This document shows, piece after piece, positions 11,564-24,800 of a stretch of 64,000 nucleotides of DNA. The translations under genes were made by a program, and so were the position numbers. Source of the DNA: Rhododendron vialii (lineage: Eukaryota > Streptophyta > Magnoliopsida > Ericales > Ericaceae); NCBI RefSeq assembly GCF_030253575.1, contig NC_080559.1, forward strand, positions 28,174,501 to 28,238,500. The letters are read 5' to 3'. Below the pieces are notes generated by a model. It was not told the DNA's origin. It was given only the letters and a program-made list of their open reading frames with translations, and did no database searches. The number at the start of each line of letters is the position of its first letter. Positions within the stretch are counted from its first letter, which is position 1.

Positions 11564-14500
11564 TCAGTTGTAAAATCGTCTGTCCATGGTCTGAGCATCT
11601 TTATCGCTCCAGACCAGCTTACTCTGGCCTCCACCTCCACCCATTGAAAAGGATAGTATCTGCAGTTAATTAAGTGTTAGTTTCAATGGAATAATAATGC
11701 AATAACTTGATATACCAAATACTAGTTAACACACCCGTCTTGCTCTCTTGTCAAGTGGAGTCCATGATGGACCAAAAGATGCTGAAGTCTTCTCATTCTT
11801 GGATGAAGATGATGGTTGTGTAGGTCGCTTTTGCCTTTTCTGCTCAATGATTTTCCTGGTAGTGCTACCCCCTTGATACTTGTAAAAGTCAAGAATAGAT
11901 GGACTTTTCCTCTTCGTAACCTTGGATACATTCCCAGAATATGCAAAACAAAGGGGCGACATGCCATGTGGAAGCGATTGCTGACGCGATCTACTCCTTT
12001 CCCTTATTCTGTTCAGAAACTCTATCGTCCAAGGTGATCCTTGATGTGGTTGAGCAGACTGAACGGCTTTTGATAATGGTGTTCCACCATGGCGTTGTAT
12101 ATCCTCCTCCTGAACTGACAGCGGGGGGAAATTTGTAGCAGTTCTTTGAATCGAGTGATCCTCTAAAAGCTTTTCTTGGTCCCTTAAAGAAGATTCATGT
12201 TTACTGAAATCTTCATCTGTATGTCTATCATATCCTTCCCTTAAACCCTGTCCATAATCTTTAACCAGAATATTGGAGTTGGAGCTAATCTCAGCCGCAG
12301 TGGGAAAAGTAGGATGGGAGCTTCTACTAAATGACAATCTTTTAGCAGTCCGAACATTCCCCAATGCACGACCTTTAGCTGTCTGAGACACCAAACACGA
12401 GAGATCCAATGAATTTGCAAAAGTAGATATGTCCTCAACAAGAGAAGAACTATCACGGATATCAATGACTTCACCTATTAAGTCCTCCCGCAGATTTGCC
12501 GAATCATTTTTGAGACGGAAATCCAGTTTGTTCATCAGGGCCATATCAATTGCATCTTGTGGACCAAAAATTTTATCATCCAAAGGCCAACTGGGTTTTT
12601 TTAGTTCATTTGATATCCCAGCCCCTCTTGAAGGTCCTGAACCCTGTTTCTGACTAAACACTTTACCACCAACAAAAGCACCAGGCTTTTCAATCTCGTC
12701 GAACATCTCCTCAACACTGGACATCCAAGTATCATGTGGGTTGGATACTCTGGAAGGATTCATGCCGCCATCAGGAAATTGTTTTAGCAGTTGAAAATCA
12801 AACAAGTTATCCACAGGTGTGTCAGTTTTGGGAGGACTCTCAATGTACTTTCGTTTCTTTCTAACAGAGTCAGTTTTCTCCCGACAAATTTCTGAGTCTG
12901 GAGCAGAGGACACAGAAGAGGAACAATCAGTCATTGCAGATCTAGAATCCTCACGCTCCCCATATTTGCACAAAGTACTGAATAAACTAACGCTTTCATC
13001 AGGAACATGATATTTCTGGATTGCACGAATCCTGTGCTCATGTGACCACTCAAGAAACTCACCAAGAATGCATACTGAGGACAGTATTGCATGAGCTGAG
13101 AGGGGATTAATTGAAGGAAATGTCGTAAGAAAATATTCTGCCAGGGTTTCTGATTCAGGCATTTTCGGACAAGTGTGTGTAGTTAACTTGGGGACACATC
13201 CAATGCAGCTCAATATAATTTCATCAGTCAATTCAGATGAGTATGAACAAAAGAGTTGCAGGTCAATTTTCAAGCTTGCTGCTGCAGCATACAGTTCATC
13301 TGATGATTCCATTACAGCGGCAAGGAAGCTGCTTTCACCCTCAAAGACCTGACAAAACAACTACGAATTGATATGGCGGTGAACAAGAAAAGGATCTCAT
13401 GTCGCAGAAGCTCATGCAACGAGGAATGAACTGATACCACAAAGTACAACTGACATCAATGGGAGAGGTTTCCTCCACAGGAAAATGCAAGCATACCAAG
13501 TTTCTCAAACAAAATGCAAAGTTTCCAGAAATGGACAATATCTATGTTTCTAAAGTAGATATACTCCCTCACATAAAACAGTTTTGAAACACATCTTGAA
13601 TAGCTTGAATCTTAACACTATAGGGCAAAAATTACCAGAATGCAGCTGCTGAAAGCAAAACTCAATGAGGTCAGAACATTGGCTGCAATATTTTCAATGC
13701 ACAAGGCTAAGCATGAAGAAGACTCATCAGGAGCACTTGCTTTCTTTGCAATGTTTCTGCAATCATACCACACCAAGCAAATTGCAGCACTAACTATAAC
13801 ATCCACGGGCAGTTTTAAATCGCGCTCGACAACTTGTGCTCCTTGTTTCTCCATTGCTCGAATCTTTTGGTATGTGCTTCTCCTGGAAATAATCATCTCT
13901 TTATCAAAATTCTTGGTGTTAACTATGATGACTGTCGAAGAAACGTTCGTGGGAATTCTCTCCGGTTCCACAGCTGAAGTCAAACGTGGAACTGGTAAAG
14001 GCATGCTGAAAGCTCTTACTTCATCTCCAGCTCTTGAGGATCCTATATCACACTTCTCATCGTGGAAGTTATCAACGAGCTCCAATTCATTACCAGCCAA
14101 CTTAATTTCATGCAACTTGAGATCCCGCTGCTGCAATTGCACTGCGGTGGCGGCACATGGTGCAGCTTGGTTAATACGTGAAACTTCAGGAAACACAGCA
14201 TTCCTAGCAAATGCCTTGACTGCAGGTTTAGAACTTCTCCCTGCAGTAGCCCCCCGAGGATTTAATAAAAAATTTAGATCACTAAATGGCAGCACTGATT
14301 CAGCTAAAGTAGAACCTCCCTCCAGATTGATGCCAGATAAAACTTCTCCATCGCCATGTTTTTCACACCCATCATTTAAAAACTTACCTGAAGCAATGTC
14401 ATTAAATGACTCAGTTACTGTGGGAACATGAGGGAGCAGTATATTTAGAGTTTCCTTGTTATCTTCTACCCGTGCTCCGTATAGTGTATCACCAGAGGAA

Positions 14501-17349
14501 ACAAGATCAAATATCAGCATGCCATCATTCAGAGGTTCCACATCAGAATTGACACTGTAATCGTTTATCTCCACCACTTGTTTCCAACATAAGGAGTACT
14601 TCTCACAGTTGCTATAATCATCCTCCAAAAAATGCCAGTCCAAATATATGCCATCAGAAGTAGAATGATGTTGTGGCTTCAAACCAGCTAGCATTTTTTC
14701 CACAAACAAAAATTGCAACCTTATCTTTTCAGGATCGGAAAGAATAGGAATGGGCAATGATTTAAATGACTCATCCACCAGAGTGAGCTCATGACTAACA
14801 ATCAATTCATTGAAACTCCCCAAGTTTGACTCCTCTACAAACATCTGTTCGCATGTTTCTGCTTCACAAACAGTTAAAGAGTTGGAAAAGACTTCTAGAA
14901 ACTGGTAGGAGTCAGACTCGAGGAACTGGATTTCCTCAAAATTAACTTGGATCACACAGCAAAACGAATTATCATCTGGTATGCCTTGCTGAAATGCAGA
15001 GTTTCCTTCAATAAGTGGGATTTCAATGATGCTAATTACGTCCATTTCTAGAGGAAAGGTTGAGTATGATGGCATAGCTTCAAAGCACTGATTTGATAAA
15101 CTATGACCTGCAAGATAATCTAAGATGTCAACGTCCCAAGAACCCAAAAGCTCCTGGGCATCAACCTTTACTTCTCTTTGCGGGCACACTTCTCTATTTT
15201 CAAGAAGAAGAAATCCCTCCTCCATATGTATGCCACTGGAAATTCCCAAACCAATCTCATCCACTTCCAAAACTGGGAACGTGCTATTATGGAGGTGAAC
15301 TTGGTCCTGATCACAAGCAGCTTCTTCTAAAAGAAAATCCTTCTGCTCCATATGGTACTCGGGAGTAATATCATCAACTGAATAAAATGATTTTAGAATC
15401 TCAAAGGGCTGGCGAAGCATCAGCTTTGGGTCAAGTATGTCCTGCAAGAATGCCAAGAAAGGACAAAATTCGCTATCAAACTAACTCTTATGGAGCATAA
15501 GGGCATTGTACAGCTAGATACATAGACAGAGAGAAGATGGATAGATAGGCATAGTGCACAGAGTGAGAGAGAGCTGTCTGGCTACAAAGTGTTCCTAAAT
15601 GAAACAACAATCATATCTGCAATATTGTGAAGTGTGGACTGTTTCGTCTATTGATGATGATGGGGAAAGAAAAGGCAATATTGACACTTTGACAGTAAGA
15701 AGGTAGAAACTTCATCACATCTGGTTTGCTCTTTTACCAGTCACAACAGCTGCGCCTAAGCAAAGATGTTGATTGCAAACATGGGTTTACATAACAGTTG
15801 GAAGATAAAAGGAATGTTCTAACTTTTACCAAATTCATATCAGCCTCCTCAACTTCAGCAAAAAGTTCAATCTTCTCTTCTTCAAAGAAGCAAGCATTTT
15901 CCTACAAGTGCCATTGTTAGAGAGTACATAAGAAACTTCGCAACACAGGACATGAATATAATAAAATAGTTATATGCCTAAGTGACATTTACAGAACCAA
16001 ATTGTATCAAACACCTGCATTTAGTAGGAAATTCTTACCAAGGATAGATCCAACTCTGGCATTTCAAATTCAACAGCTTCAAAACCATTTTCTTCCATAC
16101 GATTACAAAAGAAGTCATTCTTATCCTGCAATGACATTAACTAGACTTCAATAAAGAATTAAATAATCCATGCTTCCGATAACTAAATCCCCAAGGGAAG
16201 AAGATCTAATATTTGTCTGACTCTCTACTTCCTTTGCTTAGTAAAAAGCGCAGCTTCTTCCAGCAAGTTAATCCCATAAATAGCCTATAACAAACTTAAA
16301 AATCAAGGTCCTTCACTAAGTTACAAAGTAGCCATAGAATTCAATCTACAAGAATTCAATCGGTATTTCGCATGTGTGGGAGAGAGGAGCAGAAAACAAG
16401 AGCAGCCAATTCAAAACTCCGGTTGACCATGTTAACAAAATATAAAACCTACCAAAATGGTCGTATTCGTATTTGGTTAAGTAAAATCACATAATAAGCA
16501 AACTTTGTGTAAATTTTATTCACACACTGGAATGCAACATTGAATCTTCACGGAAAAATGAGATTAAACTTACACCTTCATCTTTAACCAAACCTCAACA
16601 CTTCTACGAGAATGATTAGTTTCCAAACTTCACCGCTGAATCAACCAAAATCTCAATTAACAAAGATTGAAACGAAAGTTAAAACATCCTATATACTGTA
16701 CTAACTGGTACTCACTACAAGTACTTCTCATAAATTAAGTCCTATAATCCTTTTATTTCCACAGTGAAACTACTTGCATGTTCTTCAACGAAATCGAATC
16801 ACGGCTGAAGTGATGGAAAAAGAAACCGAAATTTATCACTGAAATGTTGATTAAACCGTACAATTTGAACATGCACGTGCGCCTACTTGATTGACTGTTC
16901 ACTGTAGGATAAAAAGGAACCTAAATTCTGGCAAACAACAACTGATCAAGCTTTAAAAAAACAAATGCAGCAACTTATGAAAAAATCAACAACGAAATCA
17001 ACGATTCAAATCAGTGGCAACGATGCAAATTAATGATTTGAACCTCGGCATTGCTTCGAAGACCGAAGTTCCTCTTCTGATCGAACCGAACATCTCCAGT
17101 TTCGACATCAATAGAACGAGGAACGACGTCAGAGAAGAACTTCGAGAGAGCGTCATCGATCGGGAGCGTATCGGCGTAGAGAGAGAGGATCGGGGCGGAG
17201 ACGTCGTGGAAGCAGCGAAGGATTTCGGAGGTTGAGGGATCCGAAGGAGGAGGGAGGCGAGGCGGCGGGAGGCGGAGGAAGTCTCGGGTTTCGAGAGCTT
17301 GGAGTGCGGAGGAGGTGGAGTACTCGGCGCTGAGGAATCGAGTTCGCAT
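11564..17349 (-). CDS. SHOC1: SHOC1 (shortage in chiasmata 1 / ZIP2), meiotic crossover protein
   Basis: Six minus-strand exons fit in phase: 17044-17349, 16039-16125, 15830-15901, 13636-15441, 11735-13348 and 11564-11659, giving 1,326 aa. The N-terminus MRTRFLSAEYSTSSALQALE, the junction SFAFSSCIL/VFEGE and the C-terminus RARRILSFSMGGGGQSKLVW are as I remember the family. Residues about 800-885 (LSCIGCVPKL ... SAHAILSSVCILGEFLEWSH) form the helix-hairpin-helix-like region. SHOC1 is an XPF-like ZMM protein that works with PTD on branched recombination intermediates to make class I crossovers in meiotic nuclei. The model is shorter than my recollection of the Arabidopsis protein (about 1,600 aa). 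Either small exons were missed (intron 1 is 919 bp) or part of the central region is missing. The exon 1 donor (GAG|GTTCAA) is weak. Confidence 0.85.
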
Positions 17350-17456
17350 TGGAGGCTGGAAGGGTGCGAGAGTTGGATTTTGGAGTGAGAGAGGAGAGGA
17401 GGTTTGAAAATTTTGGCTAACGGGTTTGTTTCGTGGAGGAATTGGCGCGTAGAAGC

Positions 17457-17464
17457 TATTTATA
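17457..17464 (-). promoter_or_regulatory. Candidate TATA box of the SHOC1 gene
   Basis: TATAAATA on the minus strand lies about 108 bp upstream of the SHOC1 start codon, a reasonable spacing for a plant core promoter with a short 5' UTR. Confidence 0.5.
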
Positions 17465-18152
17465 GAGGGATTTTTTTGTGCTCATTTGCTTCTTTTTTTT
17501 TCCTTCTTCTTCTTTGGGTTATTTTTTTACCAGAAATAAACTTGATTTATATATAAAATCAAAATACAAAGGACTGGAACTCCATCGTTTCGAATTCTTT
17601 TGGGTGATTTGAATGGGCCGTGGGGATGGAAGAGCATCTCCAATAAATTAGGCTCCTTTTGGACTAGTCTGGTTCAAATTAAAGGGAAAATGGCGGTCAA
17701 GGACGTGTTTTGGTAGGTATTAATTATCAAAACACGTCATGGGCCGTAATTTTCCCCAAATTAAAATACTTTTGAGTTTTGGGGCCTTTTTAAAAAAACA
17801 GTTTCTGATTTTTTTTGTTAATTTTGCATTATATTTGTTTGATTGTTTGTTTGTTTTGTCAGAATGAGATGAATTAAGAAACATAAAAATTAAAAAGGAC
17901 AAAAAATAATTCACATTACCAATTCTATTTTAGTTTTACTTTTTCTTTTAACATTTTAAAAATCAATCCGCACTTTGTTTCATTTTTTGAGGCTTTTTTT
18001 TTTTTTTTACAGATACGAATGAGAAACACAGAATTGAGATCAGTGGTCTTGCTATTGTCAGTCCACTGGATTGACGACAAGCACACTAGAAGACAAGAAA
18101 AACACGTATTTCTGTGTATTTTTATACCCTTTAATACACATTCACACACTTA

Positions 18153-18606
18153 GAGCATCCACAATGTAATAATCAAAATCAAAAGGTTGCTAAAGTTAGC
18201 AATGTTTGCTCAAAAAAGTGTTCACATTGTAATAACCAAACTTAGCAACCTCTTAGCAACTCATCAAATTTTGACATTTGAATAACCAAACTTAACAACT
18301 TTTACCAATAACCAAAACTCAATAACCAAACCCAATAACCAAATTCAAAACTAAAAAATTAAAAACACCTCACATTAGAATCGTCTCATCGAGACGAATA
18401 ATTTGGTGTGGTCGGGTGCGTGATTGGAACTCGTTTGCAATTGAACATAGGTGCATTGCGTATTGTGGGGGGTTTTTTATAGGGATACAAAAATAACCAA
18501 TGTGAAGATCAAGTTTGTTAGGTTTGATTATGAACTAAATGGATAATCAAATACTGACGTGGCACATTTTGGTTATCGATTTTGATTATTCCCATTGCGG
18601 ATGCTC
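18153..18606. mobile_element. Tourist/Harbinger-like MITE with TTA duplication
   Basis: A 454-bp element is flanked by TTA on both sides (18,150-18,152 and 18,607-18,609). The terminal inverted repeats are GAGCATCCACAATG and GAGCATCCGCAATG, extended by AATAATCAAAA. Internal motifs (AATAACCAAACTTAGCAACC, TGACGTGGCACATTTTGGTT) are shared in form with the larger elements at 1-488 and 27,969-28,662. It has no coding capacity. Confidence 0.88.
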
Positions 18607-20653
18607 TTACTATTGTGCTGATTTTAAAATTTTCCAAAAACAAAATATATAGTGCTTATTACAGTAGTTATTACCATTGGACTATAACTTCATTTGCTAA
18701 AAAAAAAAAACTTTAAGTTACTATAATATTCTAGTTAAGCAAAAAGTAACTGCTATTTCAAATAAAATCTTTAATATTCACCCTATAATGCATGTGCAAA
18801 TTCTTGTTCGATCCATCGTTATCATTTATCGAAGATTTTTAAAATAGGGCGTTGAATAATCTCTGGAATACAGAGGGTACAACTGTTACATTCCAGTTAA
18901 AGAAACTAGCGCTTTACCCGTTTTATGCACGAGCTTGATTAACCTGCATGTGTGAGATTAACATGCACACTCAATAAATGTACATAGCATAATACGTAGT
19001 ATGTGAATCCAAATCATACACGCATAATATATCAAACATAACATAATTGTGAAAGAAGAAAACACGGGGAGGTGTTACGTACACAAGGCTCTTTCACGAT
19101 ATGGGAGGATTCACGATTTTTGTGTTCTTTCACTTTTTTGTTTTGGGGACACCATTTACAGTCATGTGCCATAAATTGAGAGCACGCGTGATTTTTTAAA
19201 TTAATAATACCAACCTTATATAGTAATTGCTAAGCGACCAGGAAACTAGCTCCTGTAGCCAATAGAAAAGTAGTGTGGTTCAGTATTATGATGATAATTG
19301 ATTGAACGCAGCAACTTACTTGAATCAAAACCTTGGAAAAAAAATAGTACGAACAAATAAATAGATGATTGTGTGTGGATAATTCTAAAATGAAAAAAAA
19401 AAAAACCAATCTTAGCAATTGGTAATTGGTCCACCTAATTTTCGTGCCGAAAGGAGCCGAGCTTGAACCAATCTTTTGGCTTGATTAGTGACTTGCTTGA
19501 ATCAAAACCTGGGGGGAAAAAATTATTACAAATCAAAAAATAGATGATTGTAAATAGTATATACGTATAAACAACATTAAGAAAATAAATGCGATTTGAT
19601 TATAGGCAGATAATTATAAAATAGAGACCAACCTTTGAGCAAAGGAAATTCTGGTTGAACGTAGGGTGGAAGGAAGAGGATTTCAATTTGTAATCATGAA
19701 AAAGAGCTCATAGCAGTGCCCAAATCGGCTCTAGTATATATGAAGGGTTTTGGGTTTTACATGTGAAGGGTTTTTTGCTTTTGAGTCATTGGGCAACGTC
19801 TGGATAAAAAAAAGACAAAAGAAAGAACTCATGTGCAACGTGTACCATGGCCCATGGGAGTTTGGAAGTGGAAGTCGGCATGGGAGTTGGGATCGTGGGA
19901 GGGGTTTTTTCGTTTGGAGTATGGCTGGTTGGAACAAAGTGGGGCTTGTTTATTTTTTTATATAAAATAAGTTTAAAATTTAGGAATTTTGGATTGGGGA
20001 ATTAGAGACTTTTGGAATTCAAACACACTTGCGATATTGATTAATTAATTAATAATTGATTGATGGATGGATGGATAAAGATTGTAGGTCGGTTAATTAC
20101 GAGGGGTGCTGTGAAAAAAGTAAAAAATACATGGCAAAGATGTAGAGGTGTACTTAGTATGAATTGATTTGTATGGATAGATAAATAGAAATAGAAATAG
20201 TAGAAAGATAGAAAAACAAACATCCACAAACCAATCAATATCCATGAATCAACAATAACGAGATCCAAATACAGTATTAGACAAAATATTTTCAAAAGCG
20301 GAATCGACAAGCAAAACTAAACTACGATGAGATATTCTAAGGAGATCAAACGAGAAGAAAGCCCCGAGATGCCGTTAGAGTCCTTCCCTTGCCTGAAAAA
20401 AAAATTAGAATAAATCCTTCAGCTTAACAAGCTCACTGAAGCATGTATATTAGAATGTAGTTGAGATCAAAATAATTTTTCATATCAACATAATTTGGCA
20501 TATGCGGTGCACAAGAAAATAATTGCAAATTAATCTCACGAACAATTTAACCAATAATGATCTCAATGGTGATTACCACATGATATCCAACAAACAATGG
20601 GGAACCACAACCAATACTAAATAGTACCAATATCTAACTGTTTATTATAATAA

Positions 20654-20892
20654 GGCCCCATTCCAGAACGGATAATAAGTACTTATTTTTTAAGAATGCA
20701 ATTTCAAGCTAAAAAATAAAGGGCTTAATGAAATTTAAAAATATGCAATATGGATCTTGTTTGAAAGATCTCGATGAGATCTTTAATACGGTGCAAAAAA
20801 AATCAAAAAATTATTTTTCATTTAAATTATATTTGAATTTAAAAATGTGAAATAAGTACTTATTTTTTAAAAAGGTGTTCTGGAACGGAGCC
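20654..20892. mobile_element. 239-bp foldback MITE with TAA duplication
   Basis: The termini GGCCCCATTCCAGAACG and GGCTCCGTTCCAGAACA (inverted) enclose a palindrome-like interior with ATAAGTACTTATTTTTTAA near both ends. TAA flanks both sides (20,651-20,653 and 20,893-20,895). There is no coding capacity. Similar AAATAAGTACTTA sequence recurs near 47,930-48,090. Confidence 0.8.
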
Positions 20893-21188
20893 TAAATGGT
20901 CAGAATTCATTCAAATTCATTTCCGAAAAAGTTAGACTTTTCCATAAAAGAGTTTTTTTAAAAATTTAGACTATCCAAACACATCTGAATGACCAACATT
21001 AATTACACAATACGATTGTGTGTAGCATATTTTATTTTTTACCGTATTTGAGAAAGATAGGTAGATTCCAAACGTCGGCAGTGGTTTATCTTTCTCTTTT
21101 TTTGAACGGGCAGCGGTTTATCCATTCCATTGATTTTTCTTCTCTCTTCAAAATATCTATAAAGCTTTCAATTGTGAGCGAGTATATC

Positions 21189-21600
21189 CCACGTGGTACC
21201 CATTCAATGCATTTGAGTGCCATTCGATGTGCTTTTGAAAGGTTCAAATTGAAACATTTTCTCTCCTTTCATCCCAATACGTTCTCTCTTCTTTTTTCTC
21301 TCAAAATCTGAGTCATTCAAAAACAAAATGAATGTTTCGGATGCGCGAGCGGGCATTATTTGATAGCCGCTTGGCACCGAAATTTTTTCCCTAAAGCATA
21401 AACCAATCACTGGTGCCACGAAGACACGTCCCTCAATGAACACGAGACACGCTTCCGTCGGCAAAAGACGTGTCGGTCATCCAACACGTGTCTCACTGAC
21501 ACCAACGCCCTTCTGTGCGATGCTGGCAAAAATCATCATGCAATTTAATACTCCACTAATCCATCGCTCTCTCTATTCCCTCTTCTCTATCTATTTAAAA
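21189..21600 (+). promoter_or_regulatory. Stress-responsive promoter with ABRE and DRE/CRT sites
   Basis: Upstream of the LTI65-like gene I see a G-box CCACGTGG (21,189-21,196), an ABRE GACACGT (21,423-21,429, minus orientation) and an ABRE ACGTGTC (21,468-21,474). There is also CACGTGTC (21,485-21,492). Two DRE/CRT cores lie on the minus strand: GCCGAC (21,457-21,462) and ACCGAC (21,472-21,477), the second overlapping an ABRE. A TATTTAAA box is at 21,592-21,599. By established knowledge ABREs bind AREB/ABF bZIP factors (abscisic acid) and DRE/CRT binds CBF/DREB factors (cold, drought). The cluster matches the predicted protein class. Confidence 0.8.
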
Positions 21601-21719
21601 CAGAAATCCCCTCTACTCTGCATATCAATCCTCTCAATCTGCGACATTCTTCTAGTATAGAGAATCAAAACTCTACTACTCGCAAATCCCACGCCAGCAG
21701 GGTCTCCATTCCAACGAAG

Positions 21720-21805
21720 GTGAGATTTGATCCTCCGTTCAATTTCTGCATGTTTTTTTCTGTTTTAGCTACTTACGTACTTACAGAGTCTTGGATTTGT
21801 TTCAG
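21720..21805 (+). other. 5' UTR intron of the LTI65-like gene
   Basis: A donor AAG|GTGAG at 21,719/21,720 and an acceptor TTTCAG at 21,805 leave the start ATG two bases inside the next exon. This fits a short leader intron downstream of the TATTTAAA box. It is inferred from splice signals only. Confidence 0.6.
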
Positions 21806-21807
21806 TT

Positions 21808-24800
21808 ATGGAAGGGGCAGAGGATAATCGTCAGGAGAAGACGTCGGTGTTCCAGAAGGCCAAGGCAAAGGCGAGGAAGATGAAGGATACGATTAAAATG
21901 AAAACTGGTCACGGCCAAGATCTTGATAATACCAATCAGAATGATCAGGGTCACGATGAGGAAGAAGATGAACAAATGGTGGAAGACTCGGAAGTGCATG
22001 ACACCGTACCAAGTATAATGCTCTTAACTAGTTATATTATAGTAGCATATAAGTGGACTTTATGATTGGTTTATTGTAATTCCACTCTGTTTCGAAACAG
22101 AAAAACTCATTTTTAAAAAAAAAAGTTATTCTGGAGATATTTGTGTATGATTTTTGCCCATAATTGTTAAACAGATGTTTCCCTCCTTAAGATTTGAAAT
22201 TGAAAAAAAAAAAAAAAAGGGATAAACAAAGATACAATTTTTAGAGTTTTCCCTTGTTATTTTGTTATTTTTATCTTTTGATTTCTGATGACTGATTACA
22301 TCGAAAATTAATTCTCATCTTTTTGACCGTGTCTGCTGCTGTTTGTTTATTGATTTTGAAGTTCTGGAAACTGGCATTCTTTTTTGTTTCTAAAACATTG
22401 TAAATCAGTTTTGTTTATTAGTTGAGATAGTAGTAATTGACATACTGGCTCCATGACCTTGACTGTGTTGCAGAGTACGAGTCTCCGGCAGTTACGAGCA
22501 CCGTGGCAGGGCAGAAGAAGCCCGATGACAAGTTGGGAAAACCAGCAACGGCGGCGGAGGATCAATACGGTTCCAAATACACAGACGCACAAACAAGGCC
22601 ATCTTCGCAGTGGCCGGACGAGAACACAGACAACCGTGGGGTGGATACTGCAAGGCCAACCGGCATGGGGGCGGCCGGCGTGCAGGTGCCGAAGAACAGA
22701 GACGGCTTGTTTTCGTCTTCCGGAGCTCTCGGAGCCCCGGGCTCTGAATCCGCTGGGAATTTTGTGCATGGGGATGGTGGTCACATGGGGGATCCGAAGA
22801 TCAGCTCGGAAACACCAGCTGCAATGGAGGAGGATCCTTACAAGCCCGATTATCAGAGCAAAGTCGCCGATCCAACTGGCGCTGGTAAGGCCACAACTCA
22901 TGGCTTCAGTATTTCGTTTATGGTGCAACAATTTCGTATATGGTACAGAAGATTTGAACTCGTGTTCTGTTTCTGTATTGAAAAGAGATATACCATGTAA
23001 ATGTCCCAGGTTACCTTCAACCTTTAGCTTAGTTTGTACAGATTCTCCCACTGCAATGAAACATAACATCATGTTCGATTTGGGTTTTGAAGGAAGTTTT
23101 TGAAAGTAATGAGTGAGGAGAGATAGATAGAAAAAATTTATGAAAACCGTGCCCATAAATTTTAAGATCGCAATACGAATCAGGCAAATTTTGTTACATA
23201 GTTTAAGTTTGTAGGATCTGATGTAAACTATGGTAGCATCGACCCTTTCATTTACTCTTTCCTGCTTCAAAGACGCTCATTTCTGTGAATCATATACTCA
23301 AAAACTCTGCCCCAATTTTGTACCATTGGATTTGATGTGAAGTTTCATGTATGATTTCGGTTTTCATTGTTTTACTCTCTTTCATACAACATCAAGTATG
23401 GACTGAAATCAGTGTTATTCCTAACAGGTGGTGAGGAAGCAGGGATTAATTCAATTATGAAGTCTTTCAACAAATTGAACGTCGACGATGGCGAACCAGA
23501 ATCGAAACCAATCTCCGAACGGGCACCCGAAACGTACACAGAAAGCCAAGATCACTTCTCACAAGAACCTATTCTACCCACTTCCACCATCAACCCCGAC
23601 GATCCAGGGTCAATCTCGAAAAGCTTTGATGGTGATAAACCTGAAGACGCACCACTCGACAACGTTACCAATCTATCATCAAACCAAAGCAGCTACGCCC
23701 AGAAGATCCCATATGCCGATAAGGCAATTGCAGCTAAGAATGTGGTCGCTTCGAAGCTGGGATACGGCAGTACCGAAGATCCCACTACATCACCGAAAGC
23801 TACTCAAGGAGGAGAAGAGATTGGAAAACCGGGGATGACGACAGATTATGGACAAAAAATTGTTGCCCCGGAGTCTTTCAATAAAGTGAACGCCGACGAC
23901 GGCGAACCAGAATCGAAACCAATCTCCGAACGGGCACCCGAAACGTACACAGAAAGCCAAGATCACTTCTCACCAGAACCGATTCCACCCACTTCCACCA
24001 TCAACCCCGACGATCCAGGGTCAATCTCGAAAAGCTTTGATGGTGATAAACCCGAAGACACACCACTCGACAACGTTACCAACCCACCATCAAACCAAAG
24101 CAGCTACCCCGAGAAGATCTCGTATGCCACTTCTGCAATAACTGATACGGCAATTGCAGCTAAGAATGTGGTCGCTTCGAAGCTGGGATACGGCAGTACC
24201 GAAGATCCCACTGCATCACCCAAAGCTACTCAAGGAGGAGAAGAGATTGGAAAACCGGGGACGACAACCGTGTATGAGAAGGTTTCCAACGCTGGGAGTT
24301 CAGTGGTGACACCCTTGTACGGGAAGGTTTCCAATGTTGGGAGTTCAGTGGTGTCGAAGGTGCGTGGAACGGGTACGAAGCAGGATCAAGGGGTTGAAGG
24401 GCAGGATCAAGGAGATGAAGGGCAGGATCAAGGGGTGAAGGGGTATCTGGCTGAGAAGCTGAGGCCGAGCGATGATGATAAGGCGCTTTCCGAAGTGATA
24501 TCGGATACTTTGCATAACCGAAAACAAGAAGTAGATGGGGAGGAGGAGGGGGAGAATCAGAAGCCAGCGGTGGGGACTGTGACGGAGTCAGAGGAAGTGA
24601 GGGAGCGATTGGGAAGCGACGAGGGTAATAGGGGGATGACGGAAACTGAATCCAAGGCTGCTGCTAATGCGAGTCCTACTGGGAAAGGCATGGTGGAAAG
24701 TGTTAAAGGTACGGTTACTTCCTGGTTTTCAAGGGGTGGAGATCAAAAGCAGACTTCTGAAGCATCACCAGGCACTATACCAGGTAAATTATCACTTGCT

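Larger units (their letters stand above)
17470..21188. other. Intergenic DNA with MITEs, no gene seen
   Basis: This lies between the divergent SHOC1 and LTI65-like genes. It holds two MITEs (18,153-18,606 and 20,654-20,892) and a degenerate direct repeat in which ACTTRCTTGAATCAAAACCT and AATAGATGATTGT recur near 19,313-19,375 and 19,490-19,552. No open frame here has recognisable protein features. Confidence 0.6.

Noticed and set aside
13640-14431. 263-aa plus-strand open frame
   Set aside because: It lies antisense inside the large SHOC1 exon; the minus-strand reading has clear family sequence and splice borders.
22453-23103. 216-aa plus-strand open frame overlapping LTI65-like exon 2
   Set aside because: It is in a different frame from the family-matching one and reads through the intron donor; a shadow frame.
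22347-23270. 307-aa minus-strand open frame
   Set aside because: It is antisense across exon 2 and the introns of the LTI65-like gene; its composition is that of reversed codons and no domain is visible.
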